Assembly (NCBI GenBank): GCA_020632955.1
Contig: JACKEO010000019.1
Location: forward strand, 16,210-80,209
DNA length: 64,000 nucleotides
Direction: 5' to 3'
From: Alphaproteobacteria bacterium
Lineage (GTDB): Bacteria > Myxococcota_A > UBA796 > GCA-2862545
Part shown: in pieces, positions 8,345 to 23,300 of the stretch
How positions within the stretch are numbered: the stretch's first letter is position 1
Layout of the letters: each line of letters opens with the position of its first letter
The notes under the pieces: generated by a model
Database searches by the model: none
The model's input: only the letters and a program-made list of their open reading frames with translations
Told to the model about the DNA's origin: nothing
Made by a program: the position numbers and the translations under genes

Positions 8345-11300
8345 TCAGGGCGGGGCGGGGAGGCGGTAGCGGACGGTGACCTCGGCGTAGTCCGTGGTGA
8401 TCCTGGCGTAGGCGCCATTCGGGTTCGACGTCCCGCGGCTGCCGTTCGTTCCGACGGGGCGCGCGCCGACGTGGACCGAGCGGTCGTCTCCGAGGAACAG
8501 GGAGGCCAGGCGAACGGCGTCGATGCTGTAGGAGCAGGAGGGGACGCCACTCACCGAGGCGTCGGCCACGACGGTCCAGCAGAGCTCCTCCGGGGCGTCC
8601 GCATCCGAGGCGTGGGCGTCGACCTCCACCCACGCCCCGCGGTCCCAGACCACGAGCTGGGCGCCGTCGACGGGGACGTAGGTCCCGCTTCCCGGCGTCG
8701 ACTCCTCGAACGCCGAGCCCCCGGCGAACCAGCGCACGGTGGCGGACCTGAGCGCGCTGCCGGCGTCGGCATCGGCCAGCCCGAACACCGCCTCGAGGAG
8801 GGCGGCCGGGCGATCATCCCGGCCACCGTTCCATTCCCAGGTCCCGTCGTCTGCCCCTCCGCCGAAGAGGAGGATGGAGTCGCGGCCGTCGTGCTCTGCC
8901 ACGGCGTGGTCGTCACTGGGTGGGGGTGAGCGGGGAGGGTCGTACTGTCGCCACGTGCCGTCCCATCCCCAGGTCTCGTCGTTGGCGGACGCATCCTCGG
9001 GGTCGCCACCGAACAGCACCAGCTCCTTCCTGCCGTCGTCCCACGCGAGGGTGGTGCCATGCCGTCCGGACGGGCGCGTCCCCGTGGTGTTGCGCCGGGT
9101 CCAGGAGGAGCCGTTCCACTCCCAGGTGTCGTCGGGGTCTGCGCCGGAGGTGGCGCCACTGAAGAGCACGACCGTGCCCCGGGTGCGATGGAAGGCTGCC
9201 GCGGAGGACGTCCTCGCGCTCGGGGTCCCCTGGGCCTCCAGCGTCCAGGTGTCCGTGCCCACGAGCGACAGGACGTGGGTCTCGTCGTCCGAGGACGAGA
9301 GCCCGAAGGGCCCCGATGTCGCCACGACCCCACCGAACAGCACGCTCTCCGACCGCGATCGGTCGTAGGCGAACGCATGGCTGGATCGCCACGCGGGCGC
9401 GCCCGAGGGAAAGACCTGGACCCAGTTCGATCCGGTCCAGGTCCAGGTGTCGTCGAGGAGCCCGAGCGTGAAGGCGTCGCCGCCGTACATCACGGCCCGG
9501 GACTGTGACGTGTCGTACACCATCTCGTGGCGGTAGCGTCCCGTCGGGACGGTGGAGGGGGACTCCTGGCGCCAGCCGTGGCGTGTCCAGGTCCAGGTGT
9601 CGTCGGCGGCACCGACGTCGAACCAGTAGCCACCGAACAGCACCACCTCGCCGGTCTGGGCGTGGTAGGTCATCGCGTGGTCCGCGCGTTCGTGGGGGGT
9701 GTCGGTGGAGAAGGCCTCCCAACCGGATCCCGAGTACGCCCACAGCTGGTCGGTACTCCCCGTCGCGGTGTAGTCCGTTCCGCCATGCACGAGGATCTCC
9801 TCGCGCTCGGAGTCGTAGGCCATCGCGAACCGGATCCTGTCGGAGGGGGCCAACGTGCTCACCCTCAGCCACGTGCGGGCGCTCGCCGACCACCGCCATG
9901 TGTCGGAGAACCCCCCTCCCGAATCGTAGCCGCCGAACAACGTCACGCGGTTGCGGTGGGCCTCCCACACCATGTGGTGGTCCCGCCGCGGGCTCGGGAT
10001 CGTCGGGTCCTCGGTCCGGGGGCTCCAGGTGGTCCCGTTCCACACCCAGGTGTCGTTGGTGTAGGAGCTCGCGTCCGTGCTGCCTCCGAACAGGAGCACC
10101 CCGCCGTCGTCGGGACTCGTGGCGATGCCGAAGTTGGCTCGTGCGGGAGGCCTCGTCGTCGGCGTGGTCGCCTGCCACTGGATGCCGTTCCAGAGCCAGG
10201 TGTCGTCGAGCCGATCGCCGTCGGCATCCTCTCCGCCGAAGAGCACCACGCGGTCGTGGGTGGCGTCGTAGGCCATGCCGTGGCGTCTGCGCGGTACCGG
10301 CCCTGTCGAGGCGACGTAGGACCAGCTCTCGCCATCCCAGGTCCAGGTCTGGCCGGACAGGTTGCCGTCGGACCCGGTTCCCCCGAAGAGCACGATGCGG
10401 TCGCTGCCGGCGTGGTAGGCCATGGCGTGATCGACGAGTTCGGGGGGGGTCACATAGGGATCAAGCTGGCGCCACCGGTACCCGTCCCACTGCCACGTCG
10501 CGTTGCCTCCGAACGCGCCGGAACCGCCGAGAACGATGGCCACGCCGCGCGAGGGATCGAAGGCCATGGCGTGGTTCGTGAACCCTCCCGGCCACACTCC
10601 CCTCCGGGAGCGGTCCTCCCAGGTACCGGTCCCTTCCGTCTCGGCGACCCACCCGTCGTTGCGGATCGACGGAGCGATCGTGGCGCGCTCGGTGTCGAGC
10701 ACATCGACGGGAGGGACGCGACGCACGGGTGCGATGCGTGGGGCCAGGAAGGGGTGGTCGTCAGGCCCTGAGCTCGCGCCGGGGACGGCCGTCCACGCGA
10801 TGTCCCGCACCCGCACGTCCGGTCCGACGTTGCCGGCGTCGTCGACCTCCGCCACCTCGATCTCCGAGAGGTCGAAGGGCAGGCTCAGGGGGCCGAAGGA
10901 TCCATCGTTCCCCACGGCGGTGATGCCGTACACGTCGCCGGCACCGAGTCCCGCCCGACGCACGAGCACCGTGCTGCCCGGTGTGGCGGCATCGGCGAAG
11001 CCCTCCACCTCGTACTGCGTGTTCGCGGCGAACTCGCCGCCCCCGAGGTTCTCCCCCGGCGTCCCGTCTCCCCAGGGCTTTCTTGTGTAGACGATGGTGC
11101 CCTCGGAGTCGACATCGGGCGTGGTCGACGGGGGCGTCAGGTCCACCTGCAGGGCCATCTCCAGGGCCGCCGTCCCGATGTTCCCCACGAGGTCCTCGAG
11201 CTCGACCTCGAAGGTGACCAGCTCCCCGTCCGACCCGAAGGGGCCGAGCTTTCGCCAGCGCGCGGAGCGCGACGGGGCGGTGAACTGGGGTGCTCCGAAG

Positions 11301-14300
11301 ACGAGGCTGCCGCTGGACGTCAGGATGGGATCGGCGCCGAGCAGCTCGGTGGCCACGATCGAGACGATCAGCTGCGGGGGCAGGCCGGAGATCGGATCGG
11401 CCGCGTTCATCTGCAGCACCGCCTCCCCGATGGCCGCGTTGAAGCTCGGGTCGCGCTCGAGGAGACTGCTGGCGAGCTCCGGCGGCGTGTAGTCCGCGTA
11501 CACCACGAGGTCGGCCGTGCCCGTGCCGCCGAGGCCGGTGGCGGGAACCGGGCCTCCGTGGGGCTGGAAGTCGCCCGTGGCGTACCGTCGGGGGTTGCCG
11601 AAGACGTCGACGAGGTCGACCACGAGGTCGTAGCGTCCGTCGTCGGCCGGGGAGAGCCGATCGTGGTGGTAGGTGGTCCGCCAGGGGCAGGACGGGCTCC
11701 CGGTCTCGGTCTGGCCGACCCAGGTCAGATCCAGGTCGCGGTAGAAGACCTCCGTGTGGTCCGCGGTCACGCTGCCGCCGACGTCCTCGGTGGTGCAGAG
11801 CACGACGTCGAAGCCGGTGGTGCCGGGGCCCCCGAAGGTCTTGCGGGCGCCCTGGGGGTGGGCGACGGATACCAGCGGGGCGACCGTGGCCTCCACGGAG
11901 AGCAGCTCGGGCTCGACGAGATCGGCCTGGCCCCACAGGTTGTAGCCGCTGCAGAGGTCGACCCCGGGACCGCCGTTGCCCGCGGTGTCGTAGCCGTGCG
12001 CCGAGACGGTGAAGGTGAGCAGCGGCGGGGGTGTCGCACCCGTCCACTGCAGGTCGAAGGTGTACTGGTTCTCGAAGGGGTTGAGGGCGACGAACACGGG
12101 CGCCAGGATGCCGGGCGTGTCGGCGTCGATTTCCAGCCACATCCCCCCGACGGCGCCCACGCCGACGGGCGGCGCGCCCACGTCCAGCGGCTCCGTCACA
12201 TCCACCACGACCGAGATGCGGCTCGACAGGTTCGCCGCGCTGGTGCTGATCCGGCACACGGCCTGCGGTGCCTCGAAGTCGTATCGGACCGCGTCCTCCA
12301 CTTCGATCGGGATGGCGTTCGTGTTCCCCGACGGGTCCTCCAGCTCCACCGTGAGGTCGTAGGTGCCCTCGCCCGACAGGGTGGGGTCGTCGAAGCGGCG
12401 CGACCAGGTCTGGCCGGACTGGTGGGCGAGCTCGAAGCCCGCCAGGCGGACACGCGTGGCGGCGGGGTCGATGGTGCTGGTGGTGGGCACCTGGACGTAC
12501 ACCGTGGACCCGGACCGCACGGTGGGGACGGGACCGTCGATCACCGGATCGGTCCAGATCGAGACCCCCGGCGGTTCGGACAGCTCGGGCCGCACGCCGT
12601 AGAGGCTGCCCGTGGGACGGACGCCCGTGCTGCACAGGATGCCGTCGTCCTCGTTGCCGGCGAGGTCCGCGCCGGCCACGTCGAGCCGGTAGTCGATCAC
12701 GGTGGCCGGCGACGTGAGCTGGACGGCGTAGAGCCAGGAGTTGGTCCCGGACTCGCCCAGGGGGGCGATCGCCAGGTCGCCTCCCGGATCCGACGTGGGG
12801 TCCACGGTGACCACGGGCGGGAACAGCAGCGGCTCGGTGGCGATCACCTCGAGGGTGACGACGTCGAGCGCGTTGGCGTCCAGGGGCTGCAGGATGCAGG
12901 TGGCGCTGGGCCGCGTGAAGTCGAAGCGGATCACGTCGGGCAGCTGCACCCGCGTCTGGTTCCCGGCCGCGTCGATCAGGCGGGCGTCGAGGTCCTTGAG
13001 GCCATCACCCTCGGTGCCGGTCAGGTACACCCGCCAGACCGGGTCGGTGGCGGGGGAGGGCTCGGGCATCAGCTCGACGCCCGACAGCGTGACCACGGAC
13101 TCGCTGGCCTCGATGGGGTCGGCGGTGGGGATGCGCACCTCCACCCACGGCGTGGCCAGGTTGGCGGTGAGGCCTGGGCCGTCGAGGCTGCTGTCGGAGG
13201 GCGTGCGCACCTCGATGTCGCCGAGGTCGGGCTCGGGGGCCACGCCGTAGATGGCGCCCATCCGGCTCGGCGGCGTGCACAGCGGGCCCGCAGGGTCGTT
13301 GCCCACGGCGTCGGTGGCCGTCACGTCGAGCGTGTAGCTCTCCACCACGGCGGGCACGGGCATGCGGATGCCGAAGAGGTAGGTCGAGCCGGCGTGGCTC
13401 CAGGGCTCGGCGTAGAGGCGATCCTCGCCGCCCGCCAGGGTCACCTCGGGCCACTTCGGGAGCCCCGTGAAGGGGTCGGTGCCCAGGTCCTCGGAGACCG
13501 TGACCTCGAAGAAGATCTTCGTGGGCTCCGTGGCGGACTCCACGTCGGAGGCGAGCGCGACCTTGGGGGTGAGCACGCACGACGCGGACGGGCCGGTGAA
13601 GTCGAAGACCACCTCCAGCGGGTCGGGCAGCGGGTAGGCGGCGGAGGGCACCAGCGTGGTGTTGCCGGCGGCGTCCACCAGGGTGGCGGAGACGGTCTTG
13701 AGCCCGTCGCCCATGTCGTCCTGCACGAACAGGGTCCACTCGGTGCCCGTGAGGTCGGTCGGGTTCATCCGCAGGCCGGAGAGCGTCACCACGCTGCGCG
13801 CCGGATCGACGTGGGGTGCGAGGGTGGGGATCCGCACGGTCACCGTGGCGCCGGCCTTCACCCGTCCCGGCGTGGCGTCGAACACGCCCTGGTCGAAGCC
13901 GAGGCTCGGTGGATCGCCGGGCACCGGCCCTGGCGGAATGCCGTAGACGGCGCCGGTGCGCTCGTCCTCGTCGCAGAAGCTCGCGAAGAGCTGCGGGTTG
14001 CCCGCCACGTCGGAGCCCGTGGCGACGACGACGTAGGGCGCCAGGTTCGCGGGCCCGGTGAGCGCCAGGTCGTAGGCGTAGGTGGTGCCGTTCTGCGCGA
14101 CGTCGGTGACCTCCAGCTCGTCGGGCAACGTCAGGGTGGGAGGCGCCGACAGCGGCTCGCTGGCGTTGAGCAGGAAGACGATGTCGCTGTCGGCGTTCGC
14201 GGACGTCGGCGTGAGCGAGCAGCTCGCGAAGGGCTGCGTGTTGTCCACGATGACGCGGCCCCGCTTGGTGGCCTGGTCTCCCGGCGCGAACCGCACCCGC

Positions 14301-17300
14301 GTGGCGTTGCCGGCGTCGTCCACCAACGTCGCGTCCAGGTCGTGGGTGCCGTCGGGATCGTCGCCCGTCACCGTGTGGACGAAGTTGTACTGGGAGTCGG
14401 TCCCGACCTGCTGGTCGAAGTCGAAGACGAGGTCGCCGAGCGCCACGCTGGAGGCCAGCGGGTCGATGAAGCCCTCGGTGTCCAGGTTCAAGGTGAGCAC
14501 ATCCCCCGTGTTCACCACGAAGAAGCTGCCCGAGGTGGGCGTGCCGGGCGGAGAGGCGGCCACGAAGCTCGACACCAGCACGGGGACCTTGCCGCGGATC
14601 GAGCCCTGGCGGTCGGCCAGCGGGCAGAGCGACGTGTCCTGCTGGGCGTTGCCCACCCGATCGGTCGCGGTCACCCGGAGCTCGTAGACCGGGACGTCCG
14701 TGGCGGCGGGGCCCTCGATCGTCCAGGTGTGCTTCACCCCGTTCGAGGCGGGTCCGCTGGCGGTGATGCCGGGGACCGCGCTGTGGACCGTGAGCGTCGG
14801 GGCCCCCTGGGTCAGCTCCGACGTCGTCACCGTGAAGGTGATGTCGGAGGTGGCGTTCGCGGTGTCGGGCACCAGGGAGCAGGCGGCCGAAGGCGGCGTG
14901 AAGTCGAAGGCGACGAAGCCGGGCTCGGTGTACAGCGAGGTGTTGCCGACGGCGTCCACCACGCGGATCTGCAGGGTCTTCTCGCCGTCGCCCTCGTCGC
15001 CGTCGAGCGTGACGGTCCACCAGTCCTGTGCCGGGTCGCGCACCAGCGGCAGGCCGGACAGCGTGACGGTGGAGGACGCGAGGATCGCGCTGGGGTCGGC
15101 GCTGAAGCGCACCCTGAGCTGCACGCCGCGGGTGACCGTGGGGACCTCGTCGATCACCACGGGGGCGACGGGGTCGCCCTCGCTGTCCACCACCTCGAGG
15201 GTGGGACCGGGGGTGTCGTCCACCTGGGGCGCCGTGGCGAGCACCTCGCCGGTGCGATCGGCGGCGGGACAGAGGGCGTCTCCCGAGGCGGTGTTCCCCA
15301 CCCGGTCGGTCGCCGTCACCGCGAGGCTGTAGGTCCCGTCGGACGCGGGTGCCTGGGTGAGGATCCAGGTCCAGTCCTCGGCCTCGGGATCCGAGGACGG
15401 CGCGGCCGCCGCGATGCCGGTGGGCACGAGCGCGGGCGCGGTGGGCACCGGCTCGCTCGCGCGCACCTCGAAGCGGATCCCCGCCTCGGCCTGCGCCGCG
15501 TTCGCCAGGGAGGGGGACAGGACGCAGGACGCCGACGGAGGCGTGAAGTCGAACCGGACGAAGTCCTCCTCCGTGCGGACCGCCGCGTTGCCCACCGCGT
15601 CCACGAGGCGGATCTGGAGGTCCTTGAGGCCGTCGCCCTCGTCGCCGTCGAGCTGTACCCACCACCAGGCGTTCGCCGCGCTCCAGGCGAGCGGCAGGCC
15701 CGACAGCGTGACGCTGGAAGAGGACAGCACCGTGCTCGGCCCCCGGGCGAAGCGCACCCGGAGCACCCGGCCGGCGCGCACGGTGGGGGCCCCGTCGTAG
15801 GTGACATCGGGCACCGGAGTTCCGACGAGGTCGACGATCTGGAGGGTGGGGTCGCCGATGGTGGGCGGGGTGGCGATCACCTCGCCCGTGCGGTCCTCCT
15901 CGTCGCACAGGGCGTCGCCGCTCGCCGTGTTGCCGACGCGGTCGGTGGCCGAGGCGGCGAGCACGTAGGCGCCGTCCGTCGCGGGGGACTGGGTGAGCGA
16001 CCAGCTCCACACCCGCTTCGCGCCGTCGGCCGTGGGCGTGCCGATCGCCACCGCAGGGGAGGTCAGCGTGGGCGCGCTGGGGACGGGCTCGCTCGCGCGC
16101 AGCTCGAACTGGATCCCGGCTCCCGCCTGGGTGCCGTTGGCCGGGGTGGGAGAGAGCACGCAGGTGGCGGTGGGCGGGGTGAAGTCGAAGCGGACGAAGT
16201 CCTCCTCGGTGGTCACCGAGGCGTTCCCCACGGCGTCCACGAGGCGGATCTGGAGGTCCTTGATCCCGTCGCCCTCGTCGCCCTCGAGCTGCACCCACCA
16301 CCACCGGTTCGTGGCGTCGTACGCCAGCGGCAGGCCAGCCAGCGTGACGCTGGAGGAGGCGAGCACCGCGGAGGGGCCGGGGGTGAAACGCACGCGCAGC
16401 ACGCGGTCTGCGGGCACGGTGGGGGCGCCGTCGTACACCACCGGCGGCCGCGCGGTCCCCCCGAGGTCCACCACGTCGAGGGTGACGCCGTCGCCGGGGT
16501 CCACCTCGGGCGGCGTGGCCAGCACGCTGCCTGTGCGGTCGACGAGCGGGCACAGCGCATCGTCGGTGGCCGTGTTGCCCACCCGATCGGTGGCGGTCAC
16601 GTCCAGGTGGTAGGCACCGTCCACCGGCGGGGCCTGGGTGACCGCCCAGCTCCAGTCGCGCAGGTCCAGGGTGCCCCCGACGAAGGCGGGGGTCACGCCG
16701 GTGCCGGTGACCACCGGCGCGCCGGCCAGCGCCTCGGTGGCCCGCACCTCGAAGGCGATCCCTGCCGAGGCCTGGCTGGCGTTGGCGGGATCGGGCGCGA
16801 GCACGCAGGTGGCGGTGGGCGGGGTGAAGTCGAAGCGGACGATGTCGTCGACCGTGGTGGTGGACGTGTTGCCCACGTCGTCGACGAGGCGGACCTGCAG
16901 GTCCTTGAGACCGTCGCCCTCGTCGCCCGCCAGCGTGACCTCCCAGGCGTTGCCGCCCACGTGGACCAGCGGCAACCCCGACAGGGTGACGCTCGACGAG
17001 GCGAGCACGATCGGGGCGTCGGGCACCACGGTGGCCGTGAGCGTCACGCCGTCCTTCACGGTGCGGACGCCGTCGATCACCACGTAGGCATCGTCGGAGA
17101 CCGAGAGGGTGATCGAGCCCTCGGGCGTCGGGGCGGTGGCCTTGACCACGACGTCCCGGTCGGCGTCGGGGCACAGGGCCGTGCCCGACGCCGTGTTGCC
17201 CACGCGGTCCCGGGCGGTGACGCCGAGGCGGAAGGTGCCGTCGGCAGGCGCGGCCTGCGACACGGTGGTGGACCAGACCTGGTTCGTGGCGTCGGGCGTG

Positions 17301-20300
17301 ATGGCACCGATCGTGAGGCCGGCCTGGGTGATGGTGGGAGGGGCGCCGAGCGGCTCGGTGGCGCGCACCTGGAAGCTCACGCCCGCGGCGACCTGGGTGG
17401 CGTTCGCCGGCGACGGGGCCACCACGCAGGAGGCCGACGGTGGCGTGAAGTCGAACCGGACGAACCCGGGGAAGGTGAAGGTGGCGCTGTTGCCCACCGC
17501 GTCCACGAGGCGGATCTGGAGGTCCTTGAGGCCGTCGCCCTCGTCGCCGTCGAGGTGCACCCACCACGAGTCCGACGCGGCGTCGTGGGCCAGCGGCAGG
17601 CCCGACAGGCTCACCAGGGAGGAGGGCACCAGCGCCGTGTCCGAGGCCGTGAAGCGCACCCGGAGCGTGACCCCGGCGGGTACGGTCTCCGTGCCGTCCA
17701 CGAGCGCGGCGGTGCGGACCGCAGGCGGAGCCCCCGTCTCGATCTCCAGCACCGGGTCCACGGTGAGCCCGGGCGGCGTCGCGAGGACGTCGCCCTCGCG
17801 GTCGGCGGCCGGACAGAAGGTGTCGCCGGCCGAGGCGTTGCCGACGAGATCCGTGGCCGCGATGCCCAGGCTGTAGGGGCCGTCCGTGGCGGGGTCGCGC
17901 GTGAGCGTCCAGCCCCAGTCGCGCGCCTCCGCGTCCACGTCGGCGAAGGTGGCGTCGACGCCGGTGGGCGTGAGCAGCGGGGCGCCCGAGAGCGGTTCGC
18001 TGGCCCGCACCTCGAAGCGGATGCCGGCCGTGGCCTGGGCGGCGTTCGCCTGCTCCGGGGACAGCACGCAGGTGGCCGTGGGGGGGGTGAAGTCGAAGCG
18101 GAGGAAGGCGGGGGCCGTGGTGGTGGTGGAGTTGCCCACCGCGTCCACCAGGCGGATCTGCAGCTCCTTCACCCCGTCGCCCTCGCCGCCCAGCAGCGTG
18201 GTCTCCCAGGTGTCGGTGCCGTCGACGTGCACCAGGGGCACGCCCGAGAGCGTGACGCTGGACGACGCCACCACGATGGGCTCGCTCGGCACCACCGTGG
18301 CCACGAGGCCGGCGCCGGCGCGCACGACGCGGAGGCCGTCGTCCCAGACGAAGGCGTCGTCCTCCACCTCGACGAAGGGCGTGGGGAGCACGGTGGGCGC
18401 CGTGGCGTCCACCCGCCCGGCCCGGTCCGGTGTGGGGCACAGGGCGTCGCCTTCGCTCGTGTTGCCGACCAGGTCCTCGGCCGCCACGGTCAGGACGTAG
18501 TCCACGTCGGCTGGGAAGGGCTGCTGCAGCGTGTAGGGCCAGATCGTCCCGCCGAGGGGCGGCAGGCCGGGGAGCACGTCGACGCCGGTGGCCTCCACGG
18601 TGGGGGCTCGCGCGAGCCGCTCGTTCGCCCGCACCTCGAAGCCGACCCCGGCCTGGATCTGGGCAGCGTTCGCCGGCGACAGCGCCAGCACGCACGAGGC
18701 GGTGGGTGGCGTGAAGTCGAACCGGTAGACGTCGGTGCGCGTCACGCGCAGCGGGTTGCCCGCCGGGTCGCGCAGCGTGGCGTCGAGGGACTTGGGGCCG
18801 TCGCCCTCGGTGCCGTCGAGCTGGCGCCACCAGGTCGTGCCGCCCTTGTGCAGCAGCGGCGTGCCCGAGACGTTCACCACCGTGGTGAGCGGATCGAGGT
18901 CCTCCACCACCGTGAAGGTGACCTCGATCCACTGGCCCGCGCCCACCCAGAAGGCGTCGTCGACCCTCACCTCCGGGTCTGCGGCGAAGACCACGTCGAG
19001 GAGCTGGGGACCGCGGCCCACGATCTGGCCGGTGCGGGAGGACGAGCTGCACAACGAGGCGCCCTGCTGCGGGTTGCCCGCCACGTCGGTGGCCGTGACC
19101 GTGAGCTCGTAGGCGTGGTTCTGGTCGGGAGCGCCCTGCACGACGAAGCGGTGCTGGTTCCCGGTGCTCGCGAGCGCGTCGTAGGTGGCCTGGACCTCGA
19201 GGACGCTGGAGGTGACCCGCGGCGGGCCGTCCAGCGCCTCGCTGGTGAACACGTCGAAGGTGATCGCCTGGGTGCTGTTGGCGAGCGTGGGCGTGAGGAC
19301 GCAGTCGGCCACCGGGGCGGTGAAGTCGAAGCGGATCACACCCGGCTGCACGGGCGGATCCGTGATGTTGCCGGCGGCGTCGAACAGGCGCAGACGGAGG
19401 TCCTTGAGGCCGTCGCCCTCGGCGCCCGTCAGGGGGACCGTCCAGGTGGTGTCCGTGGCGTCGCCCACGGGGTCGGGTGGCGTGAGCTCCAGGCCCGACA
19501 GGCTCACCGAGGTGCGCTTCACGTCGATCGGGTCGGCCGTGCGCACACGCACCGACACGGTGGCCCCGGCGCGCACCACCGGCACGCTGTCCACGTCCAC
19601 CGAGGGCGTGGCCGCGAGCGTGGCGTCGAGCAGCACCGGACGGCGCGCCAGGATCTCGCCCTGCCGCTCCTCCACATCGCAGAAGGACGCGCCGGCCTGA
19701 GGGTTGCCGGCGAGGTCGGTGCCCGTGGCCGTGAGGCGGTAGGCCAGGTTCTCGCCCTCGGTGCCCATCACCCGGTAGCGGTGCTGGCTCCCGGTGGTGG
19801 CCTGGAAGAGCGGCACCACGCCGCTCTCGTCGGAGGTGACCGTGGGTTCGGTGGCCAGCGCCTCCGAGGCGAAGACGTCGAACGTGACCTGCTGGTCGCC
19901 GTTGGCCGAGACCGGCTGCAGGGCGCAGTCGGCCACGGGTGGCGTGAAGTCGAAGCGGATCACGCCGTTGCGTCCCTCGGGGGTGAGGTTGCCGGCGTCG
20001 TCCACCAGCTGCAGGCGCAGGTCCTTCAGTCCGTCGCCCTCCCCACCGGTGAGCGTGGTGACCCACCGCTGGCCGCCCACCGGGTCGAGCACGAGCCCCG
20101 ACAGCGTGACCTGGGTGGCGTCCTCGTCGATCGGTGCCAGGGTGGGCACGTCCACCATGACCAGCGCGCCCGTGCGCACCCACGGAACGCCCAGGGGCTG
20201 CTCGTAGGCGGGTGGCTCCACCGTGAGGATCGGCCCCCCGGGGTCGAGCGCGGGGGGGATGCCGCGGTAGGATCCCATGCGGTCGGCGAGCTCGCAGAGG

Positions 20301-23300
20301 CTGTCGCCGGCCTGGGGGTTGCCCACGAGGTCGGTGCCCGTGACGAGCACGGTGTAGACCGGCAGGTCCGTGCCCGCGGGCAGGTCGATCGCGACGTCGT
20401 ACTGGGAGCCGGCAGCCGCGAGCAGCCGGGTGTCGATGCCCGGCTCGAGCGGCGTGACGGTGGGACCGTCCTCGCCGGCCAGCGGCTCCGACGCGAAGAC
20501 CTGGAGCACGACCTCGTCGTCGGCCTTGGCCGCCTGGGGGAACAGCACGCACTCGGCCACGGGGGCGGTGAAGTCGAAGCGCACCACGTCGCCGCGCTGC
20601 ACCCGGAGCTCGTTGCCGGCGACGTCGCGCAGCCTGGCGTCGAGCGTCTTCGGGCCATCGCCCTCGAAGCCCGTCAGCGTGGCTCCCCAGGTGGTGCCGT
20701 TCTCCCAGAGGAGCTCGAGGCCCGACAGGGTGACCACCGTGGTCTCGGGGTCGAGCGCCTCCACCACCGGGAAGGACACGGTGACGTGGGCACCGGCGCG
20801 CACCCACGGCGTGCCGTCCACGTCCACCGAGGGCGTCGCCGTGATGACGACGTCCTCGCCCTCCCGCAGGGCCGGGCCGCGCCCGATGATCTCGCCGGTG
20901 CGCTGCTCGTCGGAGCAGAGGCTCGGGCCCTCCTGCGCATTGCCCACGAGGTCGGTGGCGGTGGCGGTGAGCGTGTACCGGAGGTTGTCTCCCGGCACGC
21001 CGATCACCGAGAAGCGATGCTGGTTGCCCGCCGACCCCTGGTACGGCAGTCCCATCCGGTCGTCGGAGGAGGTCACCACGGGCGGACCCGCCAGCGTCTC
21101 GGTGGCGAACACGTCGAAGGTGACCGGCTGCATGGCGTTCGCCAGCGGTGGCAGCAGCGCGCAGTCGGCAGCCGGCGGGGTGAAGTCGAACCGGACCACG
21201 CCCTCCCGGCGCTCCCGCGTGACGTTGCCCCAGGGGTCCACGAGGCGCAGGTCGAGGTCCTTCAGGCCGTCGCCTTCGTTGCCGTCGAGCACCACGCTCC
21301 ACACGGTGCCGGTCTCGTCCTGCGGGTCGAGCTCGAGCCCGCCGAGCGACACGGATGTCTCGTCCACGTCGAGCTCGGCCTCCACTGCGAAGGTGGCGGT
21401 GAGCACGGCGCCGGTGCGCACCCACGGGACGGTGACGCCCGGGCGGGCCGGATCCGGTCGCGGCACCGACGGCGAGGCCTCGAAGACCACCTCGTCGTCC
21501 AGGATCGCCGGAGCGATCGTGCGGAAGTGCCCGGTGCGCGAGGCCTCGTCGCAGAGGCTCTCGCCCTCGTGGGCGTTGCCCACACGGTCGGTGGCCGTCA
21601 GCGTGACGAGCACGTCCAGGTCGGCCGGTGCACCCAGGACGAGGTCGTACTGGAGGCTGCCGTCCATCGTGGTGCGGGGGAGCACCTCCACCAGGGGCTC
21701 TTCGTCGGTGACCACGAGGCTCGCGGTGTCCAGCGGCTCGGTCGGGAAGACCTCGAGGGTGACGCCCGCGGCGGCCTGGGCGGCGTTCGCGGGATCGGGG
21801 TCGATGACGCAGGTGGCCCGCGGAGGGGTGAAGTCGGCCACGACGCCCACGGGCGCGGGCAGCTCACCCGACCGGATGCGGGTGCGGTTGCCGGCGAGGT
21901 CCACCAGGCGTGCGTCCAGCAGCTTCACACCGTCGCCGGCCGCCTCGTCGAGGGAAGCGGTCCACTGGTAGACCAGCGGCTCGAGGGGGCCGGACCAGAG
22001 CAGCTCGATGTCGCCCAGCGTGATCACGGTCTCGGCGGTGTCGAGCTCGGCCTTCGTCCGCAGCGTGAGCGTGAGCTCGGCGCCGTCGCGCGCGTGGGGC
22101 AGCGCGTCCAGGAGGGGGTCGCCGTCGGCCACCCGGATCGAGGGCGAGACGAGCAGCTCGGGGGCCGAGGACAGGTCGGGCGGGATGCCGAGGATGGCGC
22201 CCTGCCGATCCTCCAGGGCGCAGAGGCTGTCGCCCGGCTGGGGGTTCCCCACGAGATCCGTGGCGGTGACCGTGACCGTGTAGAGGTCGATGTCGACCGT
22301 CTCGCGCAGCCGCAGCCCGAAGGCGTGCTGGGTGCCGACGACGCCGTCCGGCGGCACCAGGACGTCGATGCGCGGGTCGTCCACGGTGACCAGCGGGGGG
22401 CCGCCCGGTGTGGCCCCCGGGAAGGCGACCAGCTCCTCCGAGGCGAACACCTGGAAGCTCACGGTGTCGGCCCCGCGGGCGAGGTCGGGCGCGAGCACGC
22501 AGTCGGCGAAGGGGGGCGTGAAGTCGAAGCGCACCACGCCCGGCCAGGCCGCGCGGGTCTCGTTGCCCGCGGGGTCCACGAGGCGGGCGTCGAGGGTCTT
22601 CAGGCCATCGCCCTCGCCGCCGAGCAGCACCACCTCGAACACCCCCTCCGCGGCGTTCCAGGACAGCGGCGTGCCCGACAGGGTGATCTGGGACGCCGTG
22701 GGCGCGATGGTGTCGACGGTGGGGATGTCCACGGTGATGCGGGCACCCACGCGCACGCGCGGCACCACCGTGCCGTCCTCGTCGACCTCGACGGAGGGGC
22801 TCGTGGTGATCACCGGCGGACCCGCCACCATGGGCGGGATGCCGCGGATGGTGCCGGTGCGCTCGCTCGCGTCGCACAGCGGTCCCAGGGGCGGGTTGCC
22901 CGCCACGTCGTTGCCCTCGACCGTGAGGACGTAGTCGGCGTTCCCTGGCTCCTTCAGGCGCACCAGGAAGCTGTGCTGGGTGCCCACCGAGGTGTCGTGC
23001 TCCACCACGACGTTCGGGTGGTCGGCCGTGACCGCGGGCACGCCCACGTCCAGGGCCTCGGAGGCGAAGACGTCGAAACGGACCTGCTGGTCGGCGTTCG
23101 CGCCCTTGGGCTGGAGCACGCAGTCGGCCGCGGGCGGCGTGAAGTCGAAGCGCAGCACGCCCTTGCGGGAGGGGAGCCGCGTGGTGTTCTCGGCGGCGTC
23201 CACCAGCCACACGTCCAGCGTCTTGAGGCCCTCGCCCTCGTTGCCCGTGAGGGTGTGGCTCCAGGTGATCCCCTCCACATGGGTCAGCTCCAGGCCCGAC